NCBI RefSeq assembly: GCF_000526415.1
Contig: NZ_JAGA01000002.1
Coordinates: forward strand, 640,001 to 704,000
Length of the DNA stretch: 64,000 nt
From: Kallotenue papyrolyticum
GTDB taxonomy: Bacteria; Chloroflexota; Chloroflexia; Chloroflexales; Kallotenuaceae
Direction: 5' to 3'
Position numbers and translations under genes: made by a program
The notes under the pieces: generated by a model
Databases searched by the model: none
Told to the model about the DNA's origin: nothing
Seen by the model: the letters and a program-made list of their open reading frames with translations, nothing else
Shown: positions 1 to 8,599 of the stretch, in pieces
Layout: every line of letters begins with the position of its first letter
How positions within the stretch are numbered: the first letter of the stretch is position 1

Positions 1-215
1 GGCGCCAGCAGCACGCCCTTGGAGGGACTTTTATGCTTGATCTCGGCAATCAACGCCAGACGGTGCGGCTGGCGCAGCGCCTGGGCGAACGGCCGCGCCG
101 GCGGGGCATCGGCGGCGCGCTGGCGGATCTGCTCAAAGGGGACTTTCAGCCGTTGACGAGCGATCTCCTCACGTTTGTGGGCCAGAATGCGATCCAGGTA
201 GGTTTCCGTGCTCAT
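1..215 (-). CDS. trpC: Indole-3-glycerol phosphate synthase, N-terminal part (cut by window edge)
   Basis: Only the first 71 codons lie inside the window; the rest runs off the left edge. The reverse strand reads MSTETYLDRILAHKREEIA and reaches LIAEIKHKSPSKG, the conserved first beta-strand and phosphate-side motif of TrpC. The enzyme closes the indole ring of 1-(o-carboxyphenylamino)-deoxyribulose phosphate in tryptophan synthesis. The start at 215 is the only ATG before the conserved segment. It is divergent from apt. The family call rests on one strong motif plus the typical helix before it. Confidence 0.88.
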   Translation of the reverse strand, partial: MSTETYLDRILAHKREEIARQRLKVPFEQIRQRAADAPPARPFAQALRQPHRLALIAEIKHKSPSKGVLLA

Positions 216-244
216 GCGTCCATGCACTCCCCGCGTCGCGGTCG

Positions 245-273
245 TTGACAGCTGCTGCGCTTGCCTCTAGACT
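245..273 (+). promoter_or_regulatory. Sigma-70-type promoter of apt
   Basis: TTGACA at 245-250 is followed after exactly 17 bp by TAGACT at 268-273. This is a near-consensus -35/-10 pair about 30 bp ahead of the apt start. An AGGAG ribosome binding site follows at 290-294. Confidence 0.7.
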
Positions 274-301
274 GGCAGGCACAAGCAACAGGAGCTAGCG
301 T

Positions 302-820
302 ATGAGTCGCGATCTCAAGGCATTAATCCGCAACGTGCCGGATTTTCCGATCCCCGGCGTTCAGTTCAAGGATATTACCACACTCCTGCGCGACGGCGCC
401 GCCTTCCAGGAAGTGATCGATCGTTTGGTGAGCCACTACCAGGATCAGCGCGTCGATGTGGTTGTCGGCGTTGAGTCGCGCGGTTTCATCTTCTCCGCGC
501 CGGTCGCCTACCGGCTGGGCGCCGGGCTGGTGCCGATTCGCAAGCCCGGCAAGCTGCCCGCTGCTACGGTCGAAGTCGAGTACGATCTGGAATATGGCGC
601 CAACACGCTGCAGATCCATGCTGATGCCTTCAGTCCAGGCGCGCGCGTGCTGATTGTGGACGATCTGCTGGCTACCGGCGGCACGATCGGCGCGGCTGCG
701 GAGCTGGTCAAGCGTCTGGGCGGCGAGATCGTTGGGCTGGCTTTCGTGATCGAACTGACCTTTCTCAACGGCCGCGAGCGGTTGCGCGACTATCCGATCG
801 TCTCACTGATCCAATTCTGA
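302..820 (+). CDS. apt: Adenine phosphoribosyltransferase
   Basis: The protein (172 aa) salvages adenine, making AMP from adenine and PRPP in the cytosol. It has the full APT pattern: an N-terminal IRNVPDFPIPGVQFKDIT, the flexible loop VGVESRGFIFSAPVA, IRKPGKLP, and the PRPP-binding VLIVDDLLATGGTI near residues 117-130. Length is normal for the family. The ATG at 302 sits 7 bp after AGGAG and about 30 bp after a good promoter, so this gene probably has its own transcript. It converges on the CbiX pair to its right. Confidence 0.97.
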   Translation: MSRDLKALIRNVPDFPIPGVQFKDITTLLRDGAAFQEVIDRLVSHYQDQRVDVVVGVESRGFIFSAPVAYRLGAGLVPIRKPGKLPAATVEVEYDLEYGANTLQIHADAFSPGARVLIVDDLLATGGTIGAAAELVKRLGGEIVGLAFVIELTFLNGRERLRDYPIVSLIQF

Positions 821-848
821 AACGCTGCGCGCCGAGCGCTGCACCGCA

Positions 849-1217
849 TCAGCGGCGAGTGGCCGCGACGCGCTCGGCCAGCACGTCGGCCAGCAGCGGA
901 TCATGGCCCAGGTAGTCGCCCATCAGGAAGGTGACCGTCGGATATTGCGCCTGCGCGGCTTCCAGCAGGCCGGGCAGGTCATCGGTCACGTGTTTGCCGG
1001 TATGTAGAAAATAGGGCACGGCGATCACCCGTGTCGCGCCCTGTGCCACGCAGCGGGCGATGGCTTGCGGGATGGAGGGTTCGTTACACTCCATAAAGCC
1101 GACCTCGACGATCGGAAACACGCCGCGCGCGCGCACGATGTCCACCACCGCATACATGTCTTGATTCGCAATGGGCAGGGGCGAGCCGTGAACCATCACC
1201 AGTAACGCATCGCTCAT
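849..1217 (-). CDS. CbiX-type sirohydrochlorin chelatase-like protein, second copy
   Basis: This 122-aa protein belongs to the short (CbiXS/SirB-like) chelatase family, which puts cobalt or iron into sirohydrochlorin. The start LLVMVHGSPLP carries the first metal-binding His, and VPYFLHTGKHVTDDLP carries the second, so both expected histidines are present. Its ATG overlaps the stop codon of the upstream paralogue as ATGA (1214-1217), which suggests translational coupling. No other cobalamin or siroheme gene is nearby, so the metal and pathway are open. Confidence 0.8.
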   Translation of the reverse strand: MSDALLVMVHGSPLPIANQDMYAVVDIVRARGVFPIVEVGFMECNEPSIPQAIARCVAQGATRVIAVPYFLHTGKHVTDDLPGLLEAAQAQYPTVTFLMGDYLGHDPLLADVLAERVAATRR

Positions 1218-1699
1218 GAATCAACCTCCAGCGGACGGGTTGCCGGACAATCCTCGGTGCCGTAGAGCGGGCAGCGCGGATTGGCGCGGCAGAAGGCCGC
1301 CGCCTGCGCGCGGCTGTCGCGCCAGGCTGACGGCGGCTGGGCACGCGTGGCACAGGCCAGTAGGGCGTCGGCCAGCAGCGGATGGAAGCGGATGGCCTCC
1401 GCCACGCGCAGTTCGACATCGGGAAAGGCGGCCTGCACGGTGGCGAGCTGATCGGGAAGATCTTCTTGGACGAACTTGCCCGCGACCAGGAAGTAGGGTA
1501 CCACCGTGATCGTAGTCGCGCCACGCTCGACACAGCGGCGCACAGCTTCACCGAAGCGCGGTTCGCTATAGTTCAGAAAGCCGACCTCAACGATCGGCGC
1601 GGCGTTCTGTCGGCGCATGTGCTCGGCCAGCTCGAACAGGTTCTGGCCTGCGCCACACAGCACGCTGCCATGGCTGAACAGAATGATCGCGTCCTTCAT
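1214..1699 (-). CDS. CbiX-type chelatase paralogue with Cys-rich tail
   Basis: From the ATG at 1699 the protein is 161 aa and starts MKDAIILFSHGS, the CbiX N-terminal strand and metal-site His. The block that should hold the second His reads VPYFLVAGKFVQEDLP, so that His is replaced by Phe. The C-terminus adds about 40 residues with three cysteines (CRANPRCPLYGTEDC), which the second copy lacks and which might bind metal or an Fe-S cluster. A TACAAT box lies just upstream of the chosen start, so longer starts would read through a probable promoter. It is probably a divergent partner or half of a two-gene chelatase; the function is inferred. Confidence 0.72.
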   Translation of the reverse strand: MKDAIILFSHGSVLCGAGQNLFELAEHMRRQNAAPIVEVGFLNYSEPRFGEAVRRCVERGATTITVVPYFLVAGKFVQEDLPDQLATVQAAFPDVELRVAEAIRFHPLLADALLACATRAQPPSAWRDSRAQAAAFCRANPRCPLYGTEDCPATRPLEVDS

Positions 1700-1917
1700 G
1701 CTTCCATTGTACCGGTTTCCCGGCTCAAAGGTTGGGACCGATGCTTCTGGATCGCTGAGCGCCTGTTCAGGCAGGGCCCTGGCGTGGGCGCCGGAGAGGC
1801 GGAACGACAACCCGGTGGCGGGCGATCGGGCTGCAAGGGTCAGCTACTCAATCCTGAATGGATTGGGCGTGCGCTTCCAATGTTCGCAGCACCTGTTAAC
1901 GCACAAGCCAGACGCTC

Positions 1918-1942
1918 CCCACCACCCTCTGGGGGTGGTGGG
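1918..1942. repeat. Perfect 10-bp stem hairpin (CCCACCACCC / GGGTGGTGGG)
   Basis: The arms at 1918-1927 and 1933-1942 pair perfectly around a 5-nt loop. GCTCC at 1914-1918 and GGAGC at about 1949-1953 may extend it. There is no T-tract on either side, so it is not a canonical terminator. Confidence 0.6.
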
Positions 1943-1984
1943 AAGGACGGAGCGCCATTGCTAGGCTGACAGGCTACCAGCTTG

Positions 1985-2025
1985 GTACAACAAGGTTGTA
2001 CGTCGCAATGGGACGTCCGTGCGAC
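1985..2025. repeat. Cluster of inverted repeats
   Basis: GTACAAC (1985-1991) and GTTGTAC (1995-2001) form one perfect repeat with a 3-nt gap. GTCGCA (2002-2007) and TGCGAC (2020-2025) form a second one enclosing the 8-bp palindrome GGACGTCC (2011-2018). Such back-to-back dyads suit operators or a folded RNA. No regulator can be assigned. Confidence 0.5.
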
Positions 2026-2493
2026 AACCGCGTGCAAGCGGGGCGGAGCCGTTGCCCTGGTATGGTGCGAGCCTGCTTCACGTTGCAAGTGTATAGCCAT
2101 GCTATGCACTGCGCCAGGATGCGTTCGGCGGATTGCAACAGAAGCGTATCCCCGAGCACTGCAGGCGGTTGCCTCGAACGGCCGGTGCTGACGCATGGCT
2201 GCTGCGGCGGCAAGCAGCATGAGCGGCGCCGCCAGGACGTGCTGTGATGTACACACCATGGCCGCGGGCGGAATCGGTCGTATCTTCCGGATTGTTTTGT
2301 GCATTTGTAGTAATAGCCAGAGGCCGCCATCATCAGTTCGCCGTCCGCAGGAGCGCGCGTCTTTCCTCGGGTTCGGCGGATTGCGTCTTGGCGTCGGGCG
2401 TTCAGCAGGTCGGCATATTCCTGCGCCGAACAGCAGGCGTGTGTTCGGGATCGGTGAAGCAGAGCACGTCAGCGAAGGATAGAAGGGTACTGC

Positions 2494-3960
2494 ATGTCGC
2501 ACGGCGTACGGACCGAACAGGTTCAGGTGGCAAAGCAGGCGGTCTGGGGCACGATGTGGGTCTTCCTTTCTTTTGTGCTGGGAAAGACTCTCACCTTCGT
2601 GGCCACGATTATTCTTGCTCGGTTGCTTGCTCCAGAGCACTATGGTCTGATGGGTTACTGCCTGGCAGCCATGAATTATCTGGACGTCCTTAATAGCTTT
2701 GGTATGGGTGCTGCTCTCATTTCTCGGCGCGACAAGGTGGAAGAGGCTGCCAATGCCGCTTTTGTTATCAGTATTGGGATTGGTCTGTTGCTTTTCATTG
2801 GTGCCTGGCTGGCAGCTCCTGGTATTGCTCGATTTTTTAAGGAAGCAGAAGTTGTCGATCTCTTTCGTGTGCTAGCCATCTACTTGCCGATTAGTGCGCT
2901 TAGTACGGTGCCGAACGCGATTATTAAGCGTTAGTTGAGGTTCAAAATAAAATTGATACCGGAACTTGGGAGCAACCTTGCTAAAGGGGGGCTATCGATC
3001 CTTTTTGCCTGGGCGGGATTTGGTACTTGGAGCCTGGTTTGGGGATATCTGGGTGGGACAATTGTGGGGACTACCCTCTACTGGACACTGGCGAAATGGC
3101 GGCCAACCTTTGTTTTTGATTGGCAGGCTACGCGAGAGATGTTGTCGTTCGGGATTCATATCATCATTATCGCGCTGGCTGGTGCGTTGATGGCGAATTT
3201 TGACTACATTGTTGTTGGTAGACTTTTGGGGACGATCGCGCTTGGGTATTACGTTTTTGCCTACCGTGTTCCAGAGATAATTATTGCTAGTATCAATAAC
3301 CTTGTTGACAAGGTGGCGTATCCTCTGTTGGCGCAGCTTCAGTCCGATGTTGACAAGCTTCAATCGACATATATCGGGTATTTGCGTTATATCGCTATCT
3401 TTACTTTTCCTGCAAGTGTTGGACTGGCACTTATTTCTGGTCCATTTCTGCGAATTGCTGCACCAAGGTGGGAGCCAGCAACGCTGGTCATGCAGCTCAT
3501 AGCGCTGAAGATGGGAATAATATCGATTGGTTATGTTCCTGGAGTGTTGTATAAAGCGACTAATCGACCTCATATCCTTAATCAGCTTGCTATTGTAAAG
3601 ATACCATGCACGATTGCATTGCTATGGCTTGGTGCTCACTGGAACATCGAGGGGGTCGCAGCGGCGCATTTGATCGTGGCACTTCTCAACGTAGCTTTGG
3701 ATACCGTCGTTGCTAGCTATGTTTTGAAATTTCAAATATCAAGCACGTTTAAGGCTCTGTTACCGGCCTTCACCGGCTCTGTGGTAATGGCGTTGGTGGT
3801 GGCAGGTGTCGGCATGCCGCTTGCAGCAGCGCCCGACCTGGTACAACTGATCGGGTTTATTCTGGTTGGAAGTCTAAGTTATATCGGCGCGCTGGTGTTG
3901 GTCGATCGCGACGGCATGGCGCGGGCAAGCAGAACGTTTCGCGCTGCGCTGAGTCGTTGA
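2494..3960 (+). pseudogene. Polysaccharide flippase (Wzx/MOP superfamily) interrupted by in-frame amber codon
   Basis: The reading frame runs from the ATG at 2494 to the TGA ending at 3960 and would encode about 488 aa. A TAG at 2932-2934 splits it after PNAIIKR. The sequence resumes in the same frame as LRFKIKLIPELGS. In homologues this point usually reads R-E/D-LRFK, so a single GAG-to-TAG change is the simplest cause. Before the stop are the family N-terminus (VFLSFVLGKTLTFVATIILARLL) and after it many hydrophobic helices, together about 12-14 membrane segments. The family moves lipid-linked oligosaccharide repeats across the membrane. The gene is more AT-rich than its neighbours. It is either a recent pseudogene, a sequencing error, or needs readthrough. 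Confidence 0.8.
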
Positions 3961-3994
3961 GGCCTTCTCCAGGAAGGGGCGCCGGCAACGATAA

Positions 3995-4020
3995 CCCCGA
4001 GTACGGTGTCGTACTCGGGG
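3995..4020. terminator. Bidirectional terminator hairpin
   Basis: CCCCGAGTAC (3995-4004) pairs perfectly with GTACTCGGGG (4011-4020) around GGTGTC. It sits between the convergent flippase and dehydrogenase genes. No strong T-run follows, so its efficiency is uncertain. Confidence 0.65.
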
Positions 4021-4042
4021 CGTCGGGGCAGCGCCGGCACGG

Positions 4043-5119
4043 TTAGAGGCTCTGCAGCTTGCGGATGATCGCGTCGGCCATCTGCGAGGTGCCCACTGCC
4101 GTCGGATCGTTGCGGTTGGGCTTGAGGTCGTAGGTCACGTCCTTGCCCTCGGCGATGACCGCGGCCACCGCTTGTTCCAGGCGGTCGGCGGCCTCGCGCT
4201 CGCCCAGGTGGCGCAGCATCAACACGCCCGACAGGATCAACGCGGTTGGATTGACCTTGTTGAGGCCCTTATACTTGGGCGCTGAACCATGGGTCGCCTC
4301 GAACAGGGCAGCATCCGTGCCGATGTTGGCGCCCGGCGCAACGCCCAGCCCGCCGACCAGGCCGGCGCACAGATCGGAGACGATGTCGCCGTACAGGTTG
4401 GGCAGTACCAGCACGTCGAAGTTCTCTGGTCGCAGCACCAGTTGCATGCACAGCGCGTCGATCAGGTACTCATCGTACGCGATCTGGCCTTCGTACTCGC
4501 GCGCCACCTCGCGGGCCACCTCGTAGAACAGGCCGTCCGTGTACTTCATGATGTTGGCCTTGGTTACGGCAGTGACTTTGCGGCGGTTGTTAGCGACGGC
4601 GTAGTCAAAGGCCGCTTTGACGATGCGCCGCGTGCCGCTGCGCGAGATGGGCTTGATCGAGATCGCTGCGTCCTCGCGGATCTTGCCCGGCGCCATGTTG
4701 ATGATCTGCCTGGCTTCCGGGCTGCCGACCGGAAACTCCACCCCGGCGTAGAGGTCTTCGGTGTTTTCGCGCACGATTACCAGATCGACCTTGTCGAAGC
4801 GCGAGGGCACGCCCGGATAGAGCTTGCAGGGCCGGATACAGGCGTACAGATCGAGCTCTTTGCGCAGCGCCACGTTGACCGAACGGAAGCCGGTGCCGAT
4901 CGGGGTGGTGATCGGCCCCTTCAGCGCCACTTTGTTACGCCGGATGCTCTCCAGCACATTGGGCGGCAGCGGCGTGCCGGCAGTTTCCATGACGTCCACG
5001 CCCGCATCGACAATGTCCCAGTTGAACGCCACGCCGGTAGCCTCCAGCACCCGCCGCGTCGCTTCCACCAGCTCCGGCCCCGTTCCGTCGCCGCGGATCA
5101 GGGTAACGTTATACGCCAT
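4043..5119 (-). CDS. Isocitrate/isopropylmalate dehydrogenase family enzyme, probably isocitrate dehydrogenase
   Basis: The 358-aa protein is a metal- and NAD(P)-dependent beta-decarboxylating dehydrogenase. The N-terminus is [34 protein letters not shown] matches the isocitrate-binding segment of isocitrate dehydrogenases rather than isopropylmalate ones. [28 protein letters not shown] and [11 protein letters not shown] supply substrate and metal sites. The adenosine loop reads HGSAPKYKG; a Lys-Tyr pair there is known from NADP-using isocitrate dehydrogenases, so cofactor choice is open. The start at 5119 follows GGAGG by 5 bp. It stands alone between a terminator and the riboflavin operon. 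Homoisocitrate or tartrate dehydrogenase are less likely alternatives. Confidence 0.85.
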   Translation of the reverse strand: MAYNVTLIRGDGTGPELVEATRRVLEATGVAFNWDIVDAGVDVMETAGTPLPPNVLESIRRNKVALKGPITTPIGTGFRSVNVALRKELDLYACIRPCKLYPGVPSRFDKVDLVIVRENTEDLYAGVEFPVGSPEARQIINMAPGKIREDAAISIKPISRSGTRRIVKAAFDYAVANNRRKVTAVTKANIMKYTDGLFYEVAREVAREYEGQIAYDEYLIDALCMQLVLRPENFDVLVLPNLYGDIVSDLCAGLVGGLGVAPGANIGTDAALFEATHGSAPKYKGLNKVNPTALILSGVLMLRHLGEREAADRLEQAVAAVIAEGKDVTYDLKPNRNDPTAVGTSQMADAIIRKLQSL

Positions 5120-5223
5120 ACCAACCTCCGCTAGATAGAGCACAGCTTGCCGGAGGCCATTCTACTCCCGGCGCGCCACCCGGCGCAACTCACGTCGGCG
5201 CCTGCCGGCGTGCGCGCCATACC

Positions 5224-5252
5224 TTGACGCGCTGAGCGCTGCATGCTACGCT
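5224..5252 (+). promoter_or_regulatory. Promoter of the riboflavin operon
   Basis: TTGACG at 5224-5229 is separated by 17 bp from TACGCT at 5247-5252, with an extended -10 TGc before it. It lies 20 bp ahead of the FMN riboswitch, which fits a transcript starting just before the aptamer. Confidence 0.6.
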
Positions 5253-5271
5253 GCTCATACCAACTCAAACA

Positions 5272-5410
5272 CCTTCGGGGCAGGGTGCAATTCCCGACCG
5301 GCGGTAGGGCGCTGCGGCGCCGAGCCCGCGACCCGTCTCGCCCCTGTGGCGAGCGGTGGATCTGGTCTAAGGCCAGAGCCGACGGTAATAGTCCGGATGG
5401 GAGAAGGTGG
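5272..5410 (+). ncRNA. FMN riboswitch (RFN element)
   Basis: The region carries the conserved RFN blocks in order: CTTCGGGGCAGGGT at 5273, TTCCCGACCGGCGGTA at 5291, GAGCCCGCGA at 5322, a variable hairpin, then GCCGACGGTAATAGTCCGGATGGGAGAAGG ending near 5408, quoted here only by its core blocks. The aptamer binds flavin mononucleotide and lowers expression of the genes downstream. It precedes ribD and is followed by a terminator, so control is by transcription attenuation. This is a direct sequence match to a well known class. Confidence 0.96.
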
Positions 5411-5499
5411 CCTTGCGCGTGGTTGCACCAACCGCGTCGCTGCAGTCTGGCAGCCGCTCAGCTATGCTGAGCCGGTGCGCTGCTGCTATACGTGCCATC

Positions 5500-5537
5500 A
5501 ACCTGCCTCGGAGGCGTGTGCCTGCGAGGCAGGTTTT
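5500..5537 (+). terminator. Riboswitch-controlled intrinsic terminator
   Basis: AACCTGCCTCG (5500-5510) pairs perfectly with CGAGGCAGGTT (5525-5535), and a TTTT run ends the hairpin at 5537. It lies between the FMN aptamer and ribD, the usual place for the expression platform. Confidence 0.88.
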
Positions 5538-5563
5538 GCGTTAAGCACGACGCGGAGCACAGC

Positions 5564-6733
5564 ATGCAACAGCACGACGCGATCTGGATGGAGCAAGCCC
5601 TGGCGCTGGCCGAACGCGCGCGGGGGCGTACAGCGCCCAATCCGCCAGTTGGCGCAGTCGTGGTGCGCGACGGTCAGATCGTCGGGCAGGGTTGGACCCA
5701 GCCGCCCGGCGGCGCGCACGCCGAGGTCATGGCGCTGCGCGAAGCGGGGCCCGCAGCCCGTGGGGCCGAGCTCTACGTCACGCTGGAGCCGTGTACCTTC
5801 TGGGGGCGCACGCCTCCCTGCACCAGCGCGATCATCGAGTCCGGCATCCGCCGGGTCTGGTTTGCGGCCCGCGATCCCGATCCACGCATCGGCGCAGGCG
5901 CAGCGGTGGTGCTGGCGCGCGCCGGCATTCCGGCGACGCAGCTTGAAGCCTACCGTGCGCAGGCCGAGGAGCAGATTGCGGCGTTTCGCTGCTGGCGACT
6001 GGCGCGGCGCCCCCTGGTGATCGCCAAGTACGCCATGACTCTCGATGGCCGCATCGCCACGCTGAGCGGCGACAGCCGCTGGGTGAGCGGCGCGGCGGCG
6101 CGGCGGCGCGTGCATGAGCTGCGCGATCAGGTGGACGCGATCATGGTGGGCGTGGGCACGTTGCTGGCCGATGATCCCCTGCTCACCACGCGGCTGGAGG
6201 ATCACTGGCGTCCGGTACGCCATCCCCTGCGGGTGATCGTCGATAGTCACGGGCGCACGCCGTTGACGGCGCGGGTGGTCGATCCGGCGCTGCCGGGCCG
6301 GACGCTGATCGCCACCGTTGATCCCGATCCGCACTGGCGCGCGGCACTGCGCGAGCGTGGCGTGGAGGTGATCCGCCTACCCCCGGATAACGTCGGCCGC
6401 GTGGCGCTACCGGCGCTGCTACATTGGCTGGCCGAGCACGAGATCACCAGTCTGCTGGTCGAGGGTGGCGGCACGCTACTGGGCGCGTTGGCCCACGCGC
6501 ACCTGATCGATCGCATCTGGGCCTTTGTCGCGCCCAAGCTGGTCGGCGGACGCACTGCGCCCGGGCCGCTCGGCGATCCCGGTGTGGCGCGCATGGCCGA
6601 GGCCCTGCCCTGCCAGATCGTACGACACGAGCTGGTCGGTAGCGATGTGTTGATCATCGCCCAACCGGTGCCGAGCGAGGCTGTGGCGCAGCCTGGTTAC
6701 GAGGAGGAGCAGCGTGTTTACCGGCATTGTTGA
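5564..6733 (+). CDS. ribD: Bifunctional diaminohydroxyphosphoribosylaminopyrimidine deaminase / reductase
   Basis: RibD carries out the second and third steps of riboflavin synthesis from GTP. The N-terminal cytidine-deaminase-like half has the zinc site HAE (in GGAHAEVMAL) and EPCTFWGRTPPC. The C-terminal half (from about residue 150) is the NADPH-dependent reductase with KYAMTLDGRIATLSGDSRWVSG, DAIMVGVGTLLADDP and LLVEGGGTLLGA. I chose the ATG at 5564 (389 aa) because CGGAG lies 7 bp upstream; an earlier in-frame start would lie within the terminator hairpin. An ATG at 5588 is also possible. First gene of ribD-ribE-ribBA-ribH, under the FMN riboswitch. It overlaps ribE by 20 bp. Confidence 0.96.
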   Translation: MQQHDAIWMEQALALAERARGRTAPNPPVGAVVVRDGQIVGQGWTQPPGGAHAEVMALREAGPAARGAELYVTLEPCTFWGRTPPCTSAIIESGIRRVWFAARDPDPRIGAGAAVVLARAGIPATQLEAYRAQAEEQIAAFRCWRLARRPLVIAKYAMTLDGRIATLSGDSRWVSGAAARRRVHELRDQVDAIMVGVGTLLADDPLLTTRLEDHWRPVRHPLRVIVDSHGRTPLTARVVDPALPGRTLIATVDPDPHWRAALRERGVEVIRLPPDNVGRVALPALLHWLAEHEITSLLVEGGGTLLGALAHAHLIDRIWAFVAPKLVGGRTAPGPLGDPGVARMAEALPCQIVRHELVGSDVLIIAQPVPSEAVAQPGYEEEQRVYRHC

Positions 6734-7331
6734 GGAGATAGGGACGGTGCTGGCCACCACGCTCGACGCCGAGGTCGGGCGCCGGCTGACGATCGGTTGC
6801 CGGCGCGTGGTGGAGGATGCACGTCTGGGTGACAGCATCGCCGTCAACGGCGTCTGTCTGACGGTGACCGAGTGCGCCGCGGATCGCTTCAGCGTGGGCA
6901 TCAGCCCGGAAACGCTGCGGCGCACCAACCTGGGCTGCCTGCGGGTGGGCAGTCCCGTTAACCTTGAGCGTTCGTTGCAGGTAGGCGGACGGCTGGGCGG
7001 GCACTATGTCCAGGGCCATGTGGACGGCACCGGCGTGATCGAGCGCATCGTGCCCGACGGCGATTCACTGCGCGTCACGATCCGCCCGCCGCAGCGCCTC
7101 CTGCCCTACATCGTCGAGAAGGGCTACATTGCGGTTGACGGCACCAGCCTGACGGTGGCCGAGCGTGCCGCCGAGACCTTCACCATCGCGCTGATCGCCT
7201 ATACGCGCGGCGCGGTGATCATGGGCCGGCAGCAGGTCGGCGACCTGGTCAACCTGGAGGTCGATATCATGGCCAAGTACGTTGAGTCACTGCTCAGCCG
7301 GCGCCCGGCGCCTTTCGGGGAGCGCGCCTGA
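6714..7331 (+). CDS. ribE: Riboflavin synthase, alpha chain
   Basis: The enzyme dismutates two molecules of 6,7-dimethyl-8-ribityllumazine into riboflavin and the pyrimidine precursor. The start MFTGIVEEIG is diagnostic. The protein (205 aa) has the two internally repeated lumazine-binding domains: SIAVNGVCLTV with LGGHYVQGHVDG in the first part, and YIAVDGTSLTV in the second. It begins inside the 3' end of ribD after a GAGGAG site, which suggests coupled translation. Confidence 0.97.
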   Translation: MFTGIVEEIGTVLATTLDAEVGRRLTIGCRRVVEDARLGDSIAVNGVCLTVTECAADRFSVGISPETLRRTNLGCLRVGSPVNLERSLQVGGRLGGHYVQGHVDGTGVIERIVPDGDSLRVTIRPPQRLLPYIVEKGYIAVDGTSLTVAERAAETFTIALIAYTRGAVIMGRQQVGDLVNLEVDIMAKYVESLLSRRPAPFGERA

Positions 7332-7381
7332 CGCGGCGGGCTGAGGACGCAGTGGCCATCGCTTATGGAGTGGGGAACGCT

Positions 7382-8599
7382 ATGCCGCTTGCAACGATTG
7401 AAGAAGCGCTGCGCGACTATGCCGCCGGCAGGTTCGTGATCATCGTGGACGACGAGGATCGCGAAAACGAGGGCGATCTGGCCTGCGCGGCGCAGCATGT
7501 CACACCCGAGCATATCGCCTTTATGGCGCGCGAAGGTCGTGGTCTGATCTGCCTGGCGATCACCGGCCAGCGGCTCGACGAGCTGCAGATCCCGCTGATG
7601 GTCGGACACAACACCTCGCCCTTCGGCACCAACTTCACCGTCTCGATCGAAGCGGCGCAGGGCGTAACCACCGGCATTTCAGCGTACGACCGCGCGCACA
7701 CGATTCGCACCGTGCTCGATCCGCGCACGCAGCCGCAGGACCTGGCGCGACCCGGCCATGTGTTTCCGCTGCGGGCCATGGACGGCGGCGTGTTGGTGCG
7801 GCCCGGCCAGACCGAGGCCGCCGTCGATCTGGCGCGTCTGGCGGGTCTGTACCCCGCCGGCGTGATCTGCGAGATCATGAACGATGACGGCACCATGGCG
7901 CGCCTGCCGCAGTTGGAAGCCTTTGCCGCGCGTCATGGTCTCAAGATCATCAGCGTGGCGCAGCTGATCGCCTACCGCCGCGCGCACGAGTCGCCCGCAC
8001 GCCTGGTGAGCCGCGCGCAGCTCCCGACGCGCTTCGGGATGTTCACAGCGCTGGCCTACACCAGCCCGCTCGATCCGGGCGAAACCGTAGCCCTGGTGAT
8101 GGGCGAGCTCGACGGCGATCCGCCACCGCTGGCACGGCTCCACTCCGAGTGCCTCACCGGCGATGCGTTTGGCAGTCTGCGCTGCGACTGTGGGCCGCAA
8201 CTGGAGGCCGCGCTGCGGCGCATCGCCGACGAGGGCCGCGGCGTGCTGGTGTATCTGCGACAGGAAGGCCGTGGCATCGGGCTGCACAACAAGCTGCGCG
8301 CCTATGCTCTGCAAGAGCAGGGGCTCGACACGGTGGAGGCCAATCATGCGCTGGGCTTTCCCGCCGATCTGCGCGACTACGGGCTGGGCGCGCAGATTCT
8401 GCTCGATCTCGGCCTGCGCCGCGTGCGGCTGATGACCAACAATCCACGCAAGGTGCGCGCCTTGCAGAGCTACGGTCTGGAGGTGGAACAGGTGCCGTTG
8501 CAGGTGGGCGCGACGCCGGAGAACCGGCGCTACCTGGCGGCCAAACGTGACAAACTGGGCCATACCCTGGAGGTGAAACATGCGCGTGCTCTCCGGTGA
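7382..8599 (+). CDS. ribBA: Bifunctional 3,4-dihydroxy-2-butanone 4-phosphate synthase / GTP cyclohydrolase II
   Basis: This fusion feeds both branches of riboflavin synthesis. The N-terminal RibB half has [34 protein letters not shown] and HTIRTVLD. The RibA half starts near residue 205 and has the zinc ligands in [17 protein letters not shown], then [18 protein letters not shown] and [12 protein letters not shown] chose the ATG at 7382 (405 aa), preceded by a GGAG/GGGG stretch, over a GTG at 7352. It overlaps ribH by 20 bp. Confidence 0.97.
   Translation: MPLATIEEALRDYAAGRFVIIVDDEDRENEGDLACAAQHVTPEHIAFMAREGRGLICLAITGQRLDELQIPLMVGHNTSPFGTNFTVSIEAAQGVTTGISAYDRAHTIRTVLDPRTQPQDLARPGHVFPLRAMDGGVLVRPGQTEAAVDLARLAGLYPAGVICEIMNDDGTMARLPQLEAFAARHGLKIISVAQLIAYRRAHESPARLVSRAQLPTRFGMFTALAYTSPLDPGETVALVMGELDGDPPPLARLHSECLTGDAFGSLRCDCGPQLEAALRRIADEGRGVLVYLRQEGRGIGLHNKLRAYALQEQGLDTVEANHALGFPADLRDYGLGAQILLDLGLRRVRLMTNNPRKVRALQSYGLEVEQVPLQVGATPENRRYLAAKRDKLGHTLEVKHARALR

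Larger units (their letters stand above)
1700..2493. other. Long divergent intergenic region, no convincing gene
   Basis: About 790 bp between the CbiX pair and the flippase. Open frames here have no recognisable domain, no good ribosome binding site and odd composition, so I leave them out. The region is rich in short perfect inverted repeats, listed separately, which suggests structured RNA, old mobile DNA or regulatory sites. I could not identify a known RNA family. Confidence 0.5.

Noticed and set aside
1840-2640. Long open frame on the minus strand in the divergent gap
   Set aside because: It crosses the start of the flippase, has no domain, and is full of Arg/Cys/Pro typical of an antisense frame in GC-rich DNA.
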